This document shows, piece by piece, positions 1 through 6,291 of a DNA stretch of 11,540 nucleotides (position 1 is its first letter; every line of letters starts with the position of its first letter). The translations under genes and the position numbers were made by a program. Where the stretch lies: assembly GCA_023416575.1 (NCBI GenBank), contig JAEZHL010000122.1:1-11540 (forward strand), given 5' to 3'. The DNA comes from Pseudomonadota bacterium. Lineage in GTDB: Bacteria > Pseudomonadota > Alphaproteobacteria > Rhizobiales > Hyphomicrobiaceae. The notes below the pieces were generated by a model. That model was not told where the DNA came from. It did not search any database and saw only the letters and a list, made by a program, of their open reading frames with translations.

Positions 1-14
1 TGGCGGCGGAATAA
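1..14 (+). CDS. Possible 3' end of an upstream gene in the Cox-like operon
   Basis: One frame reads Ala-Ala-Glu and then a TAA stop at 12-14, 11 nt before the next start codon, and the Shine-Dalgarno of the next gene follows directly. This spacing is typical of an operon, and the CoxM/CoxG genes downstream make a large (CoxL) or small (CoxS) Mo-hydroxylase subunit the natural candidate. Only four codons are visible, so the identity is inferred from context alone. Confidence 0.3.
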
Positions 15-25
15 GGGAGGCGGAC

Positions 26-826
26 ATGTACGCTTTTGATTATCAGCGGCCGAGCACCGTGGCTGAAGCGGCGGCTCATCTTGCCGACGGATCCGGCGCG
101 AAGGTGCTGGCCGGCGGCCAGACCCTGATCCCGACGATGAAGCAGCGGCTTGCCAGTCCGCCGTTGGTCGTCGACCTCGGCGGCATCGCGGAGCTCAGGG
201 GCATCAGTCGCGCAGGCGACAGGCTCGAGATCGGCGCGATGACGACGCATGCCGAAATCGCGGTGAGCCCGGTGGTCGCGGCGGCGATTCCGGGCCTTGC
301 CAAGCTCGCAGAGGGCATCGGTGATCCCCACGTGCGCAATCGCGGGACCCTTGGCGGCTCGGTGGCGAACAACGATCCTGCTGCCGATTACCCAGCTGCC
401 GTCCTTGCGCTCGGTGCGACGCTCTCCACGAGCAAGCGCGAGATTGCGGCGGACGATTTCTTCCAGGGGCTGTTCTCGACCGCACTCGAGGAGGACGAGA
501 TCCTGACGAAGATCTCGTTTCCCGTGCCGCAGCGCTTCGCCTACGCGAAGTTTGCCAACCCGGCTTCGCGCTATGCGATCGCGGGCGTCGCGGTCGCGCA
601 GGGGCCGCAGGGTGTGCGCGTCGCGGTGACGGGCGCAGGCCAAAATGGCGTGTTCCGCGCGACCGACATGGAAGCGGCGCTGGCGAACTCGTTCACGCCC
701 GATGCTCTCAAGGGCATCAGCGTCGATCCCGCGCTCATGAGCGTCGATATCCATGCTGACGCCGCCTACCGCGCCAACCTCGTCGCGGTCATGGCAAAGC
801 GCGCCGTGGCGGCCGCAGCGGGCTGA
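26..826 (+). CDS. coxM: FAD-binding medium subunit of a xanthine dehydrogenase/CO dehydrogenase-family molybdenum hydroxylase (CoxM/CutM-like)
   Basis: This is the flavoprotein subunit (266 aa) of a heterotrimeric Mo-hydroxylase. It passes electrons from the Mo-cofactor subunit, via the 2Fe-2S subunit, to FAD in the cytoplasm. Visible family signatures are the FAD pyrophosphate-binding loop AGGQTLIP at residues 29-36 and the second FAD motif TLGGSVANNDPAADYPA at 108-124, preceded by IGDPHVRNRG. The CO_deh_flav_C domain runs from about residue 165, with FANPASRYAIAGVAV at 176-190 and AYRANLVAVMAKR near the end. The length is normal for the family. A strong Shine-Dalgarno (AAGGGAGG, 13-20) precedes the ATG. 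The family covers CO, xanthine, nicotinate, isoquinoline and many other substrates. The large subunit, which carries the active-site loop, lies outside the window, so the substrate cannot be assigned. The family call is secure; the name coxM is by similarity. Confidence 0.9.
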   Translation: MYAFDYQRPSTVAEAAAHLADGSGAKVLAGGQTLIPTMKQRLASPPLVVDLGGIAELRGISRAGDRLEIGAMTTHAEIAVSPVVAAAIPGLAKLAEGIGDPHVRNRGTLGGSVANNDPAADYPAAVLALGATLSTSKREIAADDFFQGLFSTALEEDEILTKISFPVPQRFAYAKFANPASRYAIAGVAVAQGPQGVRVAVTGAGQNGVFRATDMEAALANSFTPDALKGISVDPALMSVDIHADAAYRANLVAVMAKRAVAAAAG

Positions 827-863
827 CCTTCAGAAGGCGACAACCTCACATCGGAGTTTCTTC

Positions 864-1313
864 ATGGCTGTCACGATGACCGGGGAGGTTGTTCTGCCGA
901 TTGATAAGGCGCGCGTATGGGCGATGCTCAACGATCCCGAAGTTCTCAGGGTCTGTATTCCAGGCTGCGAGACGTTCGAGAGAGACGGCGACAATGCATA
1001 TCTCGCTGTTGCCAAGATCAAGGTCGGCCCCGTCAACGCGCGCTTCAAGGGAAGGGTCAGCCTGACGGATATCGACGCTCCGAATGGGTGCAAGATCAGC
1101 GGTGAAGGCGAAGGCGGCGTTGCCGGCTTCGCCAAGGGCGGCGCTGTGGTGCGGCTCGAGGATGCCGAAGGCAGCACGCGTCTCATCTACGATGTCGAGG
1201 CGAGTGTCGGCGGCAAAATCGCTCAGCTCGGCTCGCGTCTCATCGTCGGCGTCGCCAAGAAGAACGCCGATGCCTTCTTCGCAAAGTTCGCGGAGGCGGT
1301 AGCGGTTGCCTAG
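864..1313 (+). CDS. coxG: CoxG-like SRPBCC-fold protein (carbon monoxide dehydrogenase subunit G family)
   Basis: A 149-residue protein of the CoxG family (SRPBCC/START-like fold). In Cox clusters CoxG is linked to assembly or membrane anchoring of the Mo-hydroxylase; homologues also accompany Mo-hydroxylases that do not act on CO. Typical features are an opening beta strand (MTGEVVLPIDKARVWAMLNDP), the CIPGCE turn at 31-36, VGPVNARFKG at 54-63, and the C-terminal VGGKIAQLGSRLI at 115-127 leading into the long final helix. The reading frame is open back to 753, but I place the start at the ATG at 864. The family N-terminus begins there, GGAG sits at 853-856 with 7-nt spacing, and an earlier start would overlap coxM. 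It lies 37 nt after coxM and is probably the last gene of that operon, since the next gene is on the opposite strand. Confidence 0.87.
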   Translation: MAVTMTGEVVLPIDKARVWAMLNDPEVLRVCIPGCETFERDGDNAYLAVAKIKVGPVNARFKGRVSLTDIDAPNGCKISGEGEGGVAGFAKGGAVVRLEDAEGSTRLIYDVEASVGGKIAQLGSRLIVGVAKKNADAFFAKFAEAVAVA

Positions 1314-1336
1314 CCGACTACATCCGAGCAGTCGGT
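1313..1336. terminator. Weak stem-loop between convergent coxG and the GntR gene
   Basis: CCGACT (1314-1319) can pair with AGTCGG (1330-1335) around a 10-nt loop, and a G-T wobble extends the stem at 1313/1336. It sits directly after the coxG stop and before the stop of the convergent regulator gene, where a bidirectional terminator would be expected. There is no T-tract on either side, so intrinsic termination is doubtful. Confidence 0.25.
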
Positions 1337-1353
1337 AGGCCGATCTCGATTGC

Positions 1354-2100
1354 TCACTGGGTGACCTGCTCGGCCTCATCGAAGAGATCGGCCCACTGCT
1401 CTTTCAGGCGCGGCAGTGATGTCCTCAGGCCTCCGAGGTGCGTTTTCATGGCGGCCGCCGCCTCGCTCGGCCGTCCTGTCGCGATTGCAGCGACGATCTT
1501 CTGGTGCTGTTCGATTCGGCGCTTCAAACGTTGCTCCTCGAGCAGCGTGAGATAGCGCACACGGTCGATCTGAGCCTTCGCCTCCTCGATGGCCCGCCAG
1601 GCGTTCGGTCGCTGCGCGATTGCCGCCAGCAGACGATGGAACTGCTCATCGAGGTCAAAGAACAGCGCCGAGTCGTTGCTTCTCCCGGACTGACGCTGCA
1701 ACTGCAATTCCTGCTCGAGCGCCTCGAGATCAGCAGGGCTCGCAAGTTTTGCCGCGCGGCGTGCGATCGCCATCTCCACGGCCTCACGCACGAAGTGAGC
1801 GTCGAGAATGGCTTCGGCGGAGATCTTGGCAACGAACGTTCCGCGCTGTGGGTGCACTTCGACCAGCCCCGACGTGGCCAGCCGTATGAAGGCCTCACGC
1901 ACCGGCTGCCGGCTGACCTGGAAGCGACCGGCTACTTCCTGCTCAGATAGGCGGACACCGGGTTTCAGTCGCAGCGTCACGATCGCCCTGCGCAGGGCGA
2001 TGACGATCTGCTCTGCCCTCGATACGCGTCGTTGCTGATCGAGGAGCGGCAGGAAAAGGTCGCTGCTGCCGGGTACGTCTTGCGTGTGCTGATCTTCCAT
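1354..2100 (-). CDS. GntR-family transcriptional regulator, FCD (FadR-C) subfamily
   Basis: A 248-aa repressor or activator. The N-terminal winged helix-turn-helix covers about residues 27-91, with the GntR pattern LSEQEVAGRFQVSRQPVREA at 51-70 followed by the wing VHPQRGTFV. The all-helical FCD effector domain spans about 98-225. It retains the metal-binding set of this family: D151 and H155 (DEQFH), H199 (EQHQ) and H221 (KTHL). Such domains commonly bind small carboxylates or sugar acids through a metal ion. The gene is divergent from dctP (68 nt between starts) and convergent with coxG, so the TRAP-uxuA unit is its likely target. No Shine-Dalgarno precedes the ATG at 2100. No other plausible start was seen before the DNA-binding domain, and a predicted promoter would begin transcription at or next to that ATG. 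The effector may be a uronate, mannonate or KDG, by inference from the neighbours. Confidence 0.9.
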   Translation of the reverse strand: MEDQHTQDVPGSSDLFLPLLDQQRRVSRAEQIVIALRRAIVTLRLKPGVRLSEQEVAGRFQVSRQPVREAFIRLATSGLVEVHPQRGTFVAKISAEAILDAHFVREAVEMAIARRAAKLASPADLEALEQELQLQRQSGRSNDSALFFDLDEQFHRLLAAIAQRPNAWRAIEEAKAQIDRVRYLTLLEEQRLKRRIEQHQKIVAAIATGRPSEAAAAMKTHLGGLRTSLPRLKEQWADLFDEAEQVTQ

Positions 2101-2108
2101 ACTAGTAT
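2080..2108 (+). promoter_or_regulatory. Candidate sigma70-type promoter for the dctPQM-uxuA operon
   Basis: TTGCGT (2080-2085) and TAGTAT (2103-2108) are separated by exactly 17 bp and match the consensus at 3/6 and 4/6 positions. Transcription would start near 2115, giving a leader of about 54 nt before dctP. The -10 box lies inside the palindrome at 2097-2110, so a bound regulator would block it. The matches are weak, and the call rests mainly on position and spacing. Confidence 0.35.
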
Positions 2109-2110
2109 GG
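2097..2110. promoter_or_regulatory. Perfect 14-bp palindrome, probable operator of the divergent GntR regulator
   Basis: CCATACTAGTATGG is a perfect inverted repeat with no central gap. It includes the start codon of the GntR gene (2098-2100 on the minus strand) and overlaps candidate -10 boxes for both directions (2103-2108 plus, 2107-2112 minus). GntR/FCD dimers bind short palindromes of this size in shared intergenic regions, so autoregulation together with control of dctP is the simplest reading. I saw no second copy in the window. Binding is inferred. Confidence 0.55.
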
Positions 2111-2135
2111 TAGCTGGCAGCGTCGGCAGTAGCAA
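2107..2135 (-). promoter_or_regulatory. Candidate promoter for the GntR gene, implying a leaderless transcript
   Basis: Read on the minus strand, TTGCTA (2135-2130) and TACCAT (2112-2107) are 17 bp apart and each match the consensus at 4/6 positions. A normal start point 6-7 nt beyond the -10 box falls at or beside the A of the ATG at 2100. That fits the lack of any Shine-Dalgarno before this ATG. The -10 box overlaps the palindromic operator. Confidence 0.35.
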
Positions 2136-2168
2136 GGACCAGGCGCGCGCAACACGGAGGGAGCCCAA

Positions 2169-3182
2169 ATGGTTGCAGTATCTCTGGGAATTTCGCGTCG
2201 CGGGTTCATTGCTGCCGGCATCCGGATGGCGGGCGCTGGACTGGTGGCGATGTCATACGTCGCCACAGCGAATGCCGCTGACTTCACGCTCAACGTGAAT
2301 ACGGCGCTGACCACCGACGATCCCATCTATAAGGCGCTGGAGTCCTTCAAGAAGGGTGTCGAGCAGCGATCAGGCGGGAAGATCGAGGTCAAGATCTACC
2401 CGAGCTCGCAGCTCGGGAGCGATGAGGACGTCTTGGAGCAGGCCCGCGCTGGCGGGCCGGTCGCCGTGCTGGTCGATGGTGGCCGCCTCGCGCCTTTCGT
2501 TAAGGAATTCGGCGTGCTCGGCGCACCTTATGTCGCCAAGGACTTCGCGGAGCTGCGCAAGATCGCGACATCGCCGCTGTTCCAGAAGTGGGAGGAGAAA
2601 CTCGGCGCGGCGTCCGGACACCAAGTCCTGTCGTTCAACTGGTTCCAGGGGCAGCGGCATGTGCTGACGAACAAGCCCGTCTCGAAGCCCGCGGATCTTG
2701 CCGGCATCCGCATGCGCACGCCGGGCGCTCCGGTGTGGCTGGAGACTGTTCGCGCGCTCGGCGCCACCCCGACACCGCTGCCGTGGACGGAGTGCTACTC
2801 TGCGCTGCAGCTGAAGGCGATCGATGCGGTCGAGGCGCAGCATCCGGCCGTCTGGGGCTCGAAGCTCTATGAGGTCATCAGCCACATCACGAAGACCGGG
2901 CACATCAATCTCATCACCGGACTGATCGGGTCCAAGGCCTGGTTCGACAAGCTGCCGCCCGACTTGCAGAAAATCGTGCGCGAGGAAGCACTTAGGGCCG
3001 GCGACGAAGGCTCCAACGCCACGATCGAGAGCCTCGCAAATTACGAGAAGATGATGACCGATAAGGGCGTGAAGATCGCCGAGATCGACACGACGCCGTT
3101 CCGCGAGTCGACGAAGGTCGTCTACGAGAAGCTCGGTTACGCCGATCTCAAGAAAGAGATCGACGCCGTTCTCGCGCGCTAG
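2169..3182 (+). CDS. dctP: TRAP transporter substrate-binding protein, DctP family, with a twin-arginine signal
   Basis: Periplasmic solute receptor (337 aa) that delivers an organic acid to the DctQM membrane complex. The N-terminus carries a Tat motif, S9-R10-R11-G12-F13-I14, then a hydrophobic stretch and a likely cleavage site after ANA (34-36). DctP hallmarks are present: FKKGVEQRSGGKIEVKIYPSSQLG (60-83), and GIRMRTPGAPVWLETVRALG (179-198), in which R183 matches the conserved carboxylate-binding arginine. PLPWTECYSALQLKAIDAVE (203-222) corresponds to the family's second ligand loop. The length is typical. GGAGGGAG at 2156-2163 supports the ATG. It is the first gene of the operon. With uxuA downstream, a hexuronate or aldonate ligand is plausible but unproven. 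Many TRAP receptors use Sec, so the Tat signal is notable. Confidence 0.93.
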   Translation: MVAVSLGISRRGFIAAGIRMAGAGLVAMSYVATANAADFTLNVNTALTTDDPIYKALESFKKGVEQRSGGKIEVKIYPSSQLGSDEDVLEQARAGGPVAVLVDGGRLAPFVKEFGVLGAPYVAKDFAELRKIATSPLFQKWEEKLGAASGHQVLSFNWFQGQRHVLTNKPVSKPADLAGIRMRTPGAPVWLETVRALGATPTPLPWTECYSALQLKAIDAVEAQHPAVWGSKLYEVISHITKTGHINLITGLIGSKAWFDKLPPDLQKIVREEALRAGDEGSNATIESLANYEKMMTDKGVKIAEIDTTPFRESTKVVYEKLGYADLKKEIDAVLAR

Positions 3183-3190
3183 TCTTCAGA

Positions 3191-3228
3191 CGTGCGGGGG
3201 CTGGCTCACTGGCCGGTCCTTTCGCACG
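3191..3228 (+). other. Possible intergenic stem-loop between dctP and dctQ
   Basis: CGTGCG (3191-3196) is complementary to CGCACG (3223-3228), and inside this a shorter GGCT/GGCC pairing is possible. Hairpins after the receptor gene of uptake operons can stabilise the upstream mRNA or reduce read-through, so that receptor exceeds permease. The stem is short and imperfect with no T-tract. This is a weak call. Confidence 0.25.
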
Positions 3229-3264
3229 GGCGGGCCTCCTGCAAATCTTTTCTGGTCGCAAGAC

Positions 3265-3756
3265 ATGGGCGCCATTTACGACCGCCTGGAAGTGACGATT
3301 GCCAAGCTCTTCTTCGCCGCGACGGTTCTTTTCGTCCTGATCGGTGCCGTAACCCGCGCCGTTGGCCATCCGGCCATCTGGTCCATTGATCTGGGGCAGG
3401 CGACCTTCGTCTGGGCGTCCGTTCTCGGTGCCGACATCGCACTCCGCCGCAACGCTCATATTGAGATCGACATGATCGTGCGCAGGCTGCCGTGGACGTG
3501 GCGCCGCGCATTGGCGGTCGCTTGGCTCATCCTCATTGCTTTGTTCCTCGCGACCCTCGTGCACTACGGCACGCAACTCACGCTGCTGAATGTGGAGAGG
3601 CCGATGGGGGATGCCGGCCTTTCCTATGCATGGGTCACCGCAGCTCTTCCGGTCGGCGCGGCGCTGATGCTCGCGACGACGTTGACCCGGCTCTGGCGCG
3701 GACTGACCGGACGCGAAAGACTCACACTCGAAGGTCGGGACGGAACAGTCCTATGA
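3265..3756 (+). CDS. dctQ: TRAP transporter small permease, DctQ family
   Basis: Small membrane subunit (163 aa) that pairs with DctM. Four hydrophobic segments are visible at about 13-33, 43-61, 81-103 and 119-143. The family signature between TM2 and TM3 is intact: QATFVWASVLGADIALRRNAHIEIDMIVRRLP (45-76), with the conserved histidine at H65. The start MGAIYDRLEVTIAKL matches the usual DctQ N-terminus, although the Shine-Dalgarno is poor (nothing better than GGTCGCAAG upstream). It lies 82 nt after dctP. The stop overlaps the dctM start as ATGA at 3753-3756, so the two permeases are probably translationally coupled. Confidence 0.9.
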   Translation: MGAIYDRLEVTIAKLFFAATVLFVLIGAVTRAVGHPAIWSIDLGQATFVWASVLGADIALRRNAHIEIDMIVRRLPWTWRRALAVAWLILIALFLATLVHYGTQLTLLNVERPMGDAGLSYAWVTAALPVGAALMLATTLTRLWRGLTGRERLTLEGRDGTVL

Positions 3757-5033
3757 TGCCGATCCTGACAGCCATCTTTTTCATTCTGATGTTCCTCGGA
3801 ATGCCTGTCGCATTCGCGATCGGCATTGCGTCGATCACATTCTACCTGTTCGGCGGCATGATCCCGCCTGCCATTGCCGTGCAGAAAATCGTGTCGGCGA
3901 CGCAGTCGTTTCCGCTGCTCGCGGTGCCTCTGTTCGTCTTCGCTGGCCACCTCATGAACGAGGCCGGGATCACCTCGCGGCTTATCGCTCTTGCTACGGT
4001 GTTGACGGGCTGGATCCGCGGCGGGCTCGCGCAGGTTTCGATCGTTCTGTCGGCGCTGATGGGCGGCGTATCGGGTTCCGCGGTCGCCGATGCTGCGATG
4101 GAGGCCCGCATTCTCGGCCCGTCCATGCTGCAGCGGCAATACACGAGAGGCTATGCCTCGGCAGTGATCGCGGTCAGCTCATTGATCACCGCGACGATAC
4201 CGCCGAGCATCGGGCTCATCCTCTACGGTTTTCTCGGTAACGTTTCGATCGGACGGCTGTTCATCGGCGGTATTGTGCCCGGCGTCCTGATGACTTTCGT
4301 CCTCATGGGCACGGCCTACCTGATCGCCCGTCGCCGTGGTTATCAGCCGGAACTGCTGCAGAAGCCGAGCCTGGGCGAGGTTGGGCGCAACGTCTGGAAG
4401 AGCATTTGGGCGCTGCTTTTCCCGATCATCCTCATCGTCGGCATCCGGTATGGCATCTTCACGCCGTCGGAAGCCGGCGCGTTTGCGGTCGCCTACGCGG
4501 TCATCATTGGCACGCTCGTTTATCGCGAGCTCGACTGGGCCAAGTTCAACCAGGCACTTGCGCAGAGCGTGGTCGATACCGGCATGATCATGCTGATCAT
4601 CATGTTCTCGGCCATGATCGGCTACGTCATCACGCTGGAAGGCGTACCGCAGAGCGCCACCACAGCCATCGCCTCGCTGACGGCGAACAAATACGTCATC
4701 ATGCTGCTGCTCGTGGCGCTGGTCGTGCTGCTCGGCATGTTCCTCGAGAGCACGGTCATCGTCCTGCTGCTCACGCCGATCCTGGTACCCATGGTGACCC
4801 GGCTGGGTATAGACCCGGTCCATTTCGGCCTCATCATGATGACGACCACGACCCTCGGCAGCATGACACCGCCGGTTGGCGTCGCGATGTACACGGTCTG
4901 CGGCATGCTCGACTGTCCAATCGAGGAATATACGCGCGAGGCGCTGCCGCTGATCCTCGCGGTGATCGGGCTCGTCGTCGTGATGATTTTCGTGCCGGAA
5001 ATCGTACTCTGGTTGCCCAATCTTCTCTTTTGA
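3753..5033 (+). CDS. dctM: TRAP transporter large permease, DctM family
   Basis: Sodium-driven elevator-type transport subunit of the TRAP system (426 aa, the normal length). The protein is hydrophobic throughout, with roughly a dozen membrane segments. Diagnostic motifs are GGVSGSAVADAAMEARILGPSM (104-125), the first helical-hairpin/sodium-site region; ATIPPSIGLILYG (147-159); GMFLESTVIVLLLTPILVPM (328-347); and GSMTPPVGVAMYTVCGM (369-385), the second pseudo-symmetric site. The frame is open upstream to 3492, but homology begins at MMPILTAIFFILMFLGMPVAFAIG. I therefore start at 3753, where ATGA overlaps the dctQ stop. The second ATG at 3756 is equally possible. uxuA follows after 25 nt. Confidence 0.94.
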   Translation: MMPILTAIFFILMFLGMPVAFAIGIASITFYLFGGMIPPAIAVQKIVSATQSFPLLAVPLFVFAGHLMNEAGITSRLIALATVLTGWIRGGLAQVSIVLSALMGGVSGSAVADAAMEARILGPSMLQRQYTRGYASAVIAVSSLITATIPPSIGLILYGFLGNVSIGRLFIGGIVPGVLMTFVLMGTAYLIARRRGYQPELLQKPSLGEVGRNVWKSIWALLFPIILIVGIRYGIFTPSEAGAFAVAYAVIIGTLVYRELDWAKFNQALAQSVVDTGMIMLIIMFSAMIGYVITLEGVPQSATTAIASLTANKYVIMLLLVALVVLLGMFLESTVIVLLLTPILVPMVTRLGIDPVHFGLIMMTTTTLGSMTPPVGVAMYTVCGMLDCPIEEYTREALPLILAVIGLVVVMIFVPEIVLWLPNLLF

Positions 5034-5058
5034 CGCCCCGTGAAAGGGAGCATGCACC

Positions 5059-6261
5059 ATGGAGCAAACATGGCGCTGGTTCGGGCCGGAGGATGCCGTC
5101 CGCCTCGCGCACATTCGGCAGGCCGGGGCTCGCGGCATCGTGACGGCGCTGCACCACATCCCCTATGGGGTGGTCTGGTCGCGCGAAGAGATCGCCAAGC
5201 GGAAGGCTGAAATCGAGGCGGATGAGAGCCTCGGGTTGCGCTGGAGTGTCGTCGAAAGCCTGCCTGTGGCGGAGGCGATCAAGCTCGGGGTCGGCGATCT
5301 CGCGCCGCTGTTCGATAATTATCGGCAGTCCGTGCGCAACCTGGCGGCGGCGGGCATCAAAACGATCTGCTACAACTTCATGCCCGTGCTCGATTGGACG
5401 CGCACCGAGCTCAGAGCACCACTGCCGGGCGGTGGCAACGCGTTGCGTTTCAATGCGCACGAATTCGCAGCCTTCGATGTTTTCATGCTCGAGCGCGCCG
5501 GGGCGGAAGCCGACCATCCGCCTGAGGTGCTGGCGCGGGGGCGTGCCTGGTTCGAAGCGGCTTCCGATGCCGACAAGTCCAAGCTGCTCGCCAGCATCAT
5601 GGCTGGACTGCCAGGAGCCTTCGACCGCTATGATATTCCCAGCCTTCAGCAACTCCTCCTGCGTTACCGCGAGTTGAGCAAGGCCCGTTTACGCGAAAAT
5701 CTTGCACGCTTCCTTGGCGAGGTGCTGCCAACTTGCGAAGAGTGCGGCGTGCGCCTTGCCATACACCCGGATGATCCGCCACGGCCCTTGCTCGGCCTGC
5801 CCCGCATCGCCTCCAGCACGGAAGACATCCAATTCATTCTCGAAGCGCATCCCTCCCCGGCCAACGGACTGACGCTGTGCACGGGCTCGCTCGGGGCTGG
5901 TCCGGACAATGACGTCGTCGAGATTGCGCGCCGTTTCGCGGACCGCATCTGTTTCGCTCACCTGCGCAACGTGAAGAAGGAGCCCGATGGCTCGTTCATG
6001 GAGAGCGATCATCTGGACGGCGACGTGGATATGGTCGCGATCGTCGATCTGTTGCTGGCCGAGCAGGAGCGGCGGCGCGAAGCTGGCGATGGGCGTTGGC
6101 TGATCCCGTTCCGGCCCGATCACGGACACGAGCTGCTCGACGACGTGGGCAAGCCGACGCATCCGGGCTATCCCGCCATCGGCCGCCTGAAGGGCCTTGC
6201 AGAGCTGCGCGGGGTCATGACTGCACTCGCGGCGACAAAGGGCTATCCTCTCGCGAATTGA
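5059..6261 (+). CDS. uxuA: Mannonate dehydratase UxuA (EC 4.2.1.8)
   Basis: Cytoplasmic enzyme (400 aa) that dehydrates D-mannonate to 2-keto-3-deoxy-D-gluconate in glucuronate breakdown. The TIM-barrel family signatures are complete: MEQTWRWFGPED at the start, GIVTALHHIPYG (26-37), YNFMPVLDWTRTEL (105-118), IHPDDPPRPLLGLPRI (235-250), CTGSLGAGPDND (274-285), FAHLRNV (299-305) and RPDHGHELLDD (352-362). Candidate metal ligands are H236, C274, H301 and D354, in the order and near the spacing of the His-Cys-His-Asp set of characterised UxuA enzymes. The length is close to E. coli UxuA. AAAGGGAG just upstream supports the ATG at 5059. The usual partner UxuB (fructuronate reductase) is not in the window, so mannonate may be imported directly or made elsewhere. 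Confidence 0.95.
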   Translation: MEQTWRWFGPEDAVRLAHIRQAGARGIVTALHHIPYGVVWSREEIAKRKAEIEADESLGLRWSVVESLPVAEAIKLGVGDLAPLFDNYRQSVRNLAAAGIKTICYNFMPVLDWTRTELRAPLPGGGNALRFNAHEFAAFDVFMLERAGAEADHPPEVLARGRAWFEAASDADKSKLLASIMAGLPGAFDRYDIPSLQQLLLRYRELSKARLRENLARFLGEVLPTCEECGVRLAIHPDDPPRPLLGLPRIASSTEDIQFILEAHPSPANGLTLCTGSLGAGPDNDVVEIARRFADRICFAHLRNVKKEPDGSFMESDHLDGDVDMVAIVDLLLAEQERRREAGDGRWLIPFRPDHGHELLDDVGKPTHPGYPAIGRLKGLAELRGVMTALAATKGYPLAN

Positions 6262-6278
6262 ACCTATGGCTCAGCCCT

Positions 6279-6286
6279 AAAGGAGA
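6279..6286 (+). promoter_or_regulatory. Ribosome binding site that fixes a GTG start
   Basis: AAAGGAGA lies 5 nt before GTG at 6292. The first in-frame ATG (6424) would remove 44 residues of conserved N-terminus, so the GTG start is preferred. Confidence 0.7.
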
Positions 6287-6291
6287 CCTGC

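Noticed and set aside
753..863. Upstream extension of the coxG frame
   Set aside because: It would overlap coxM by 74 nt. The CoxG N-terminus and a good Shine-Dalgarno both point to the ATG at 864.
3492..3752. Upstream extension of the dctM frame
   Set aside because: It overlaps most of the second half of dctQ in another frame and adds an Arg/His-rich non-membrane segment absent from DctM proteins.
4179..5159. A 326-codon minus-strand frame opposite dctM
   Set aside because: The product is almost wholly His, Asp, Arg and Glu, the complement of hydrophobic membrane codons, with no recognisable domain.
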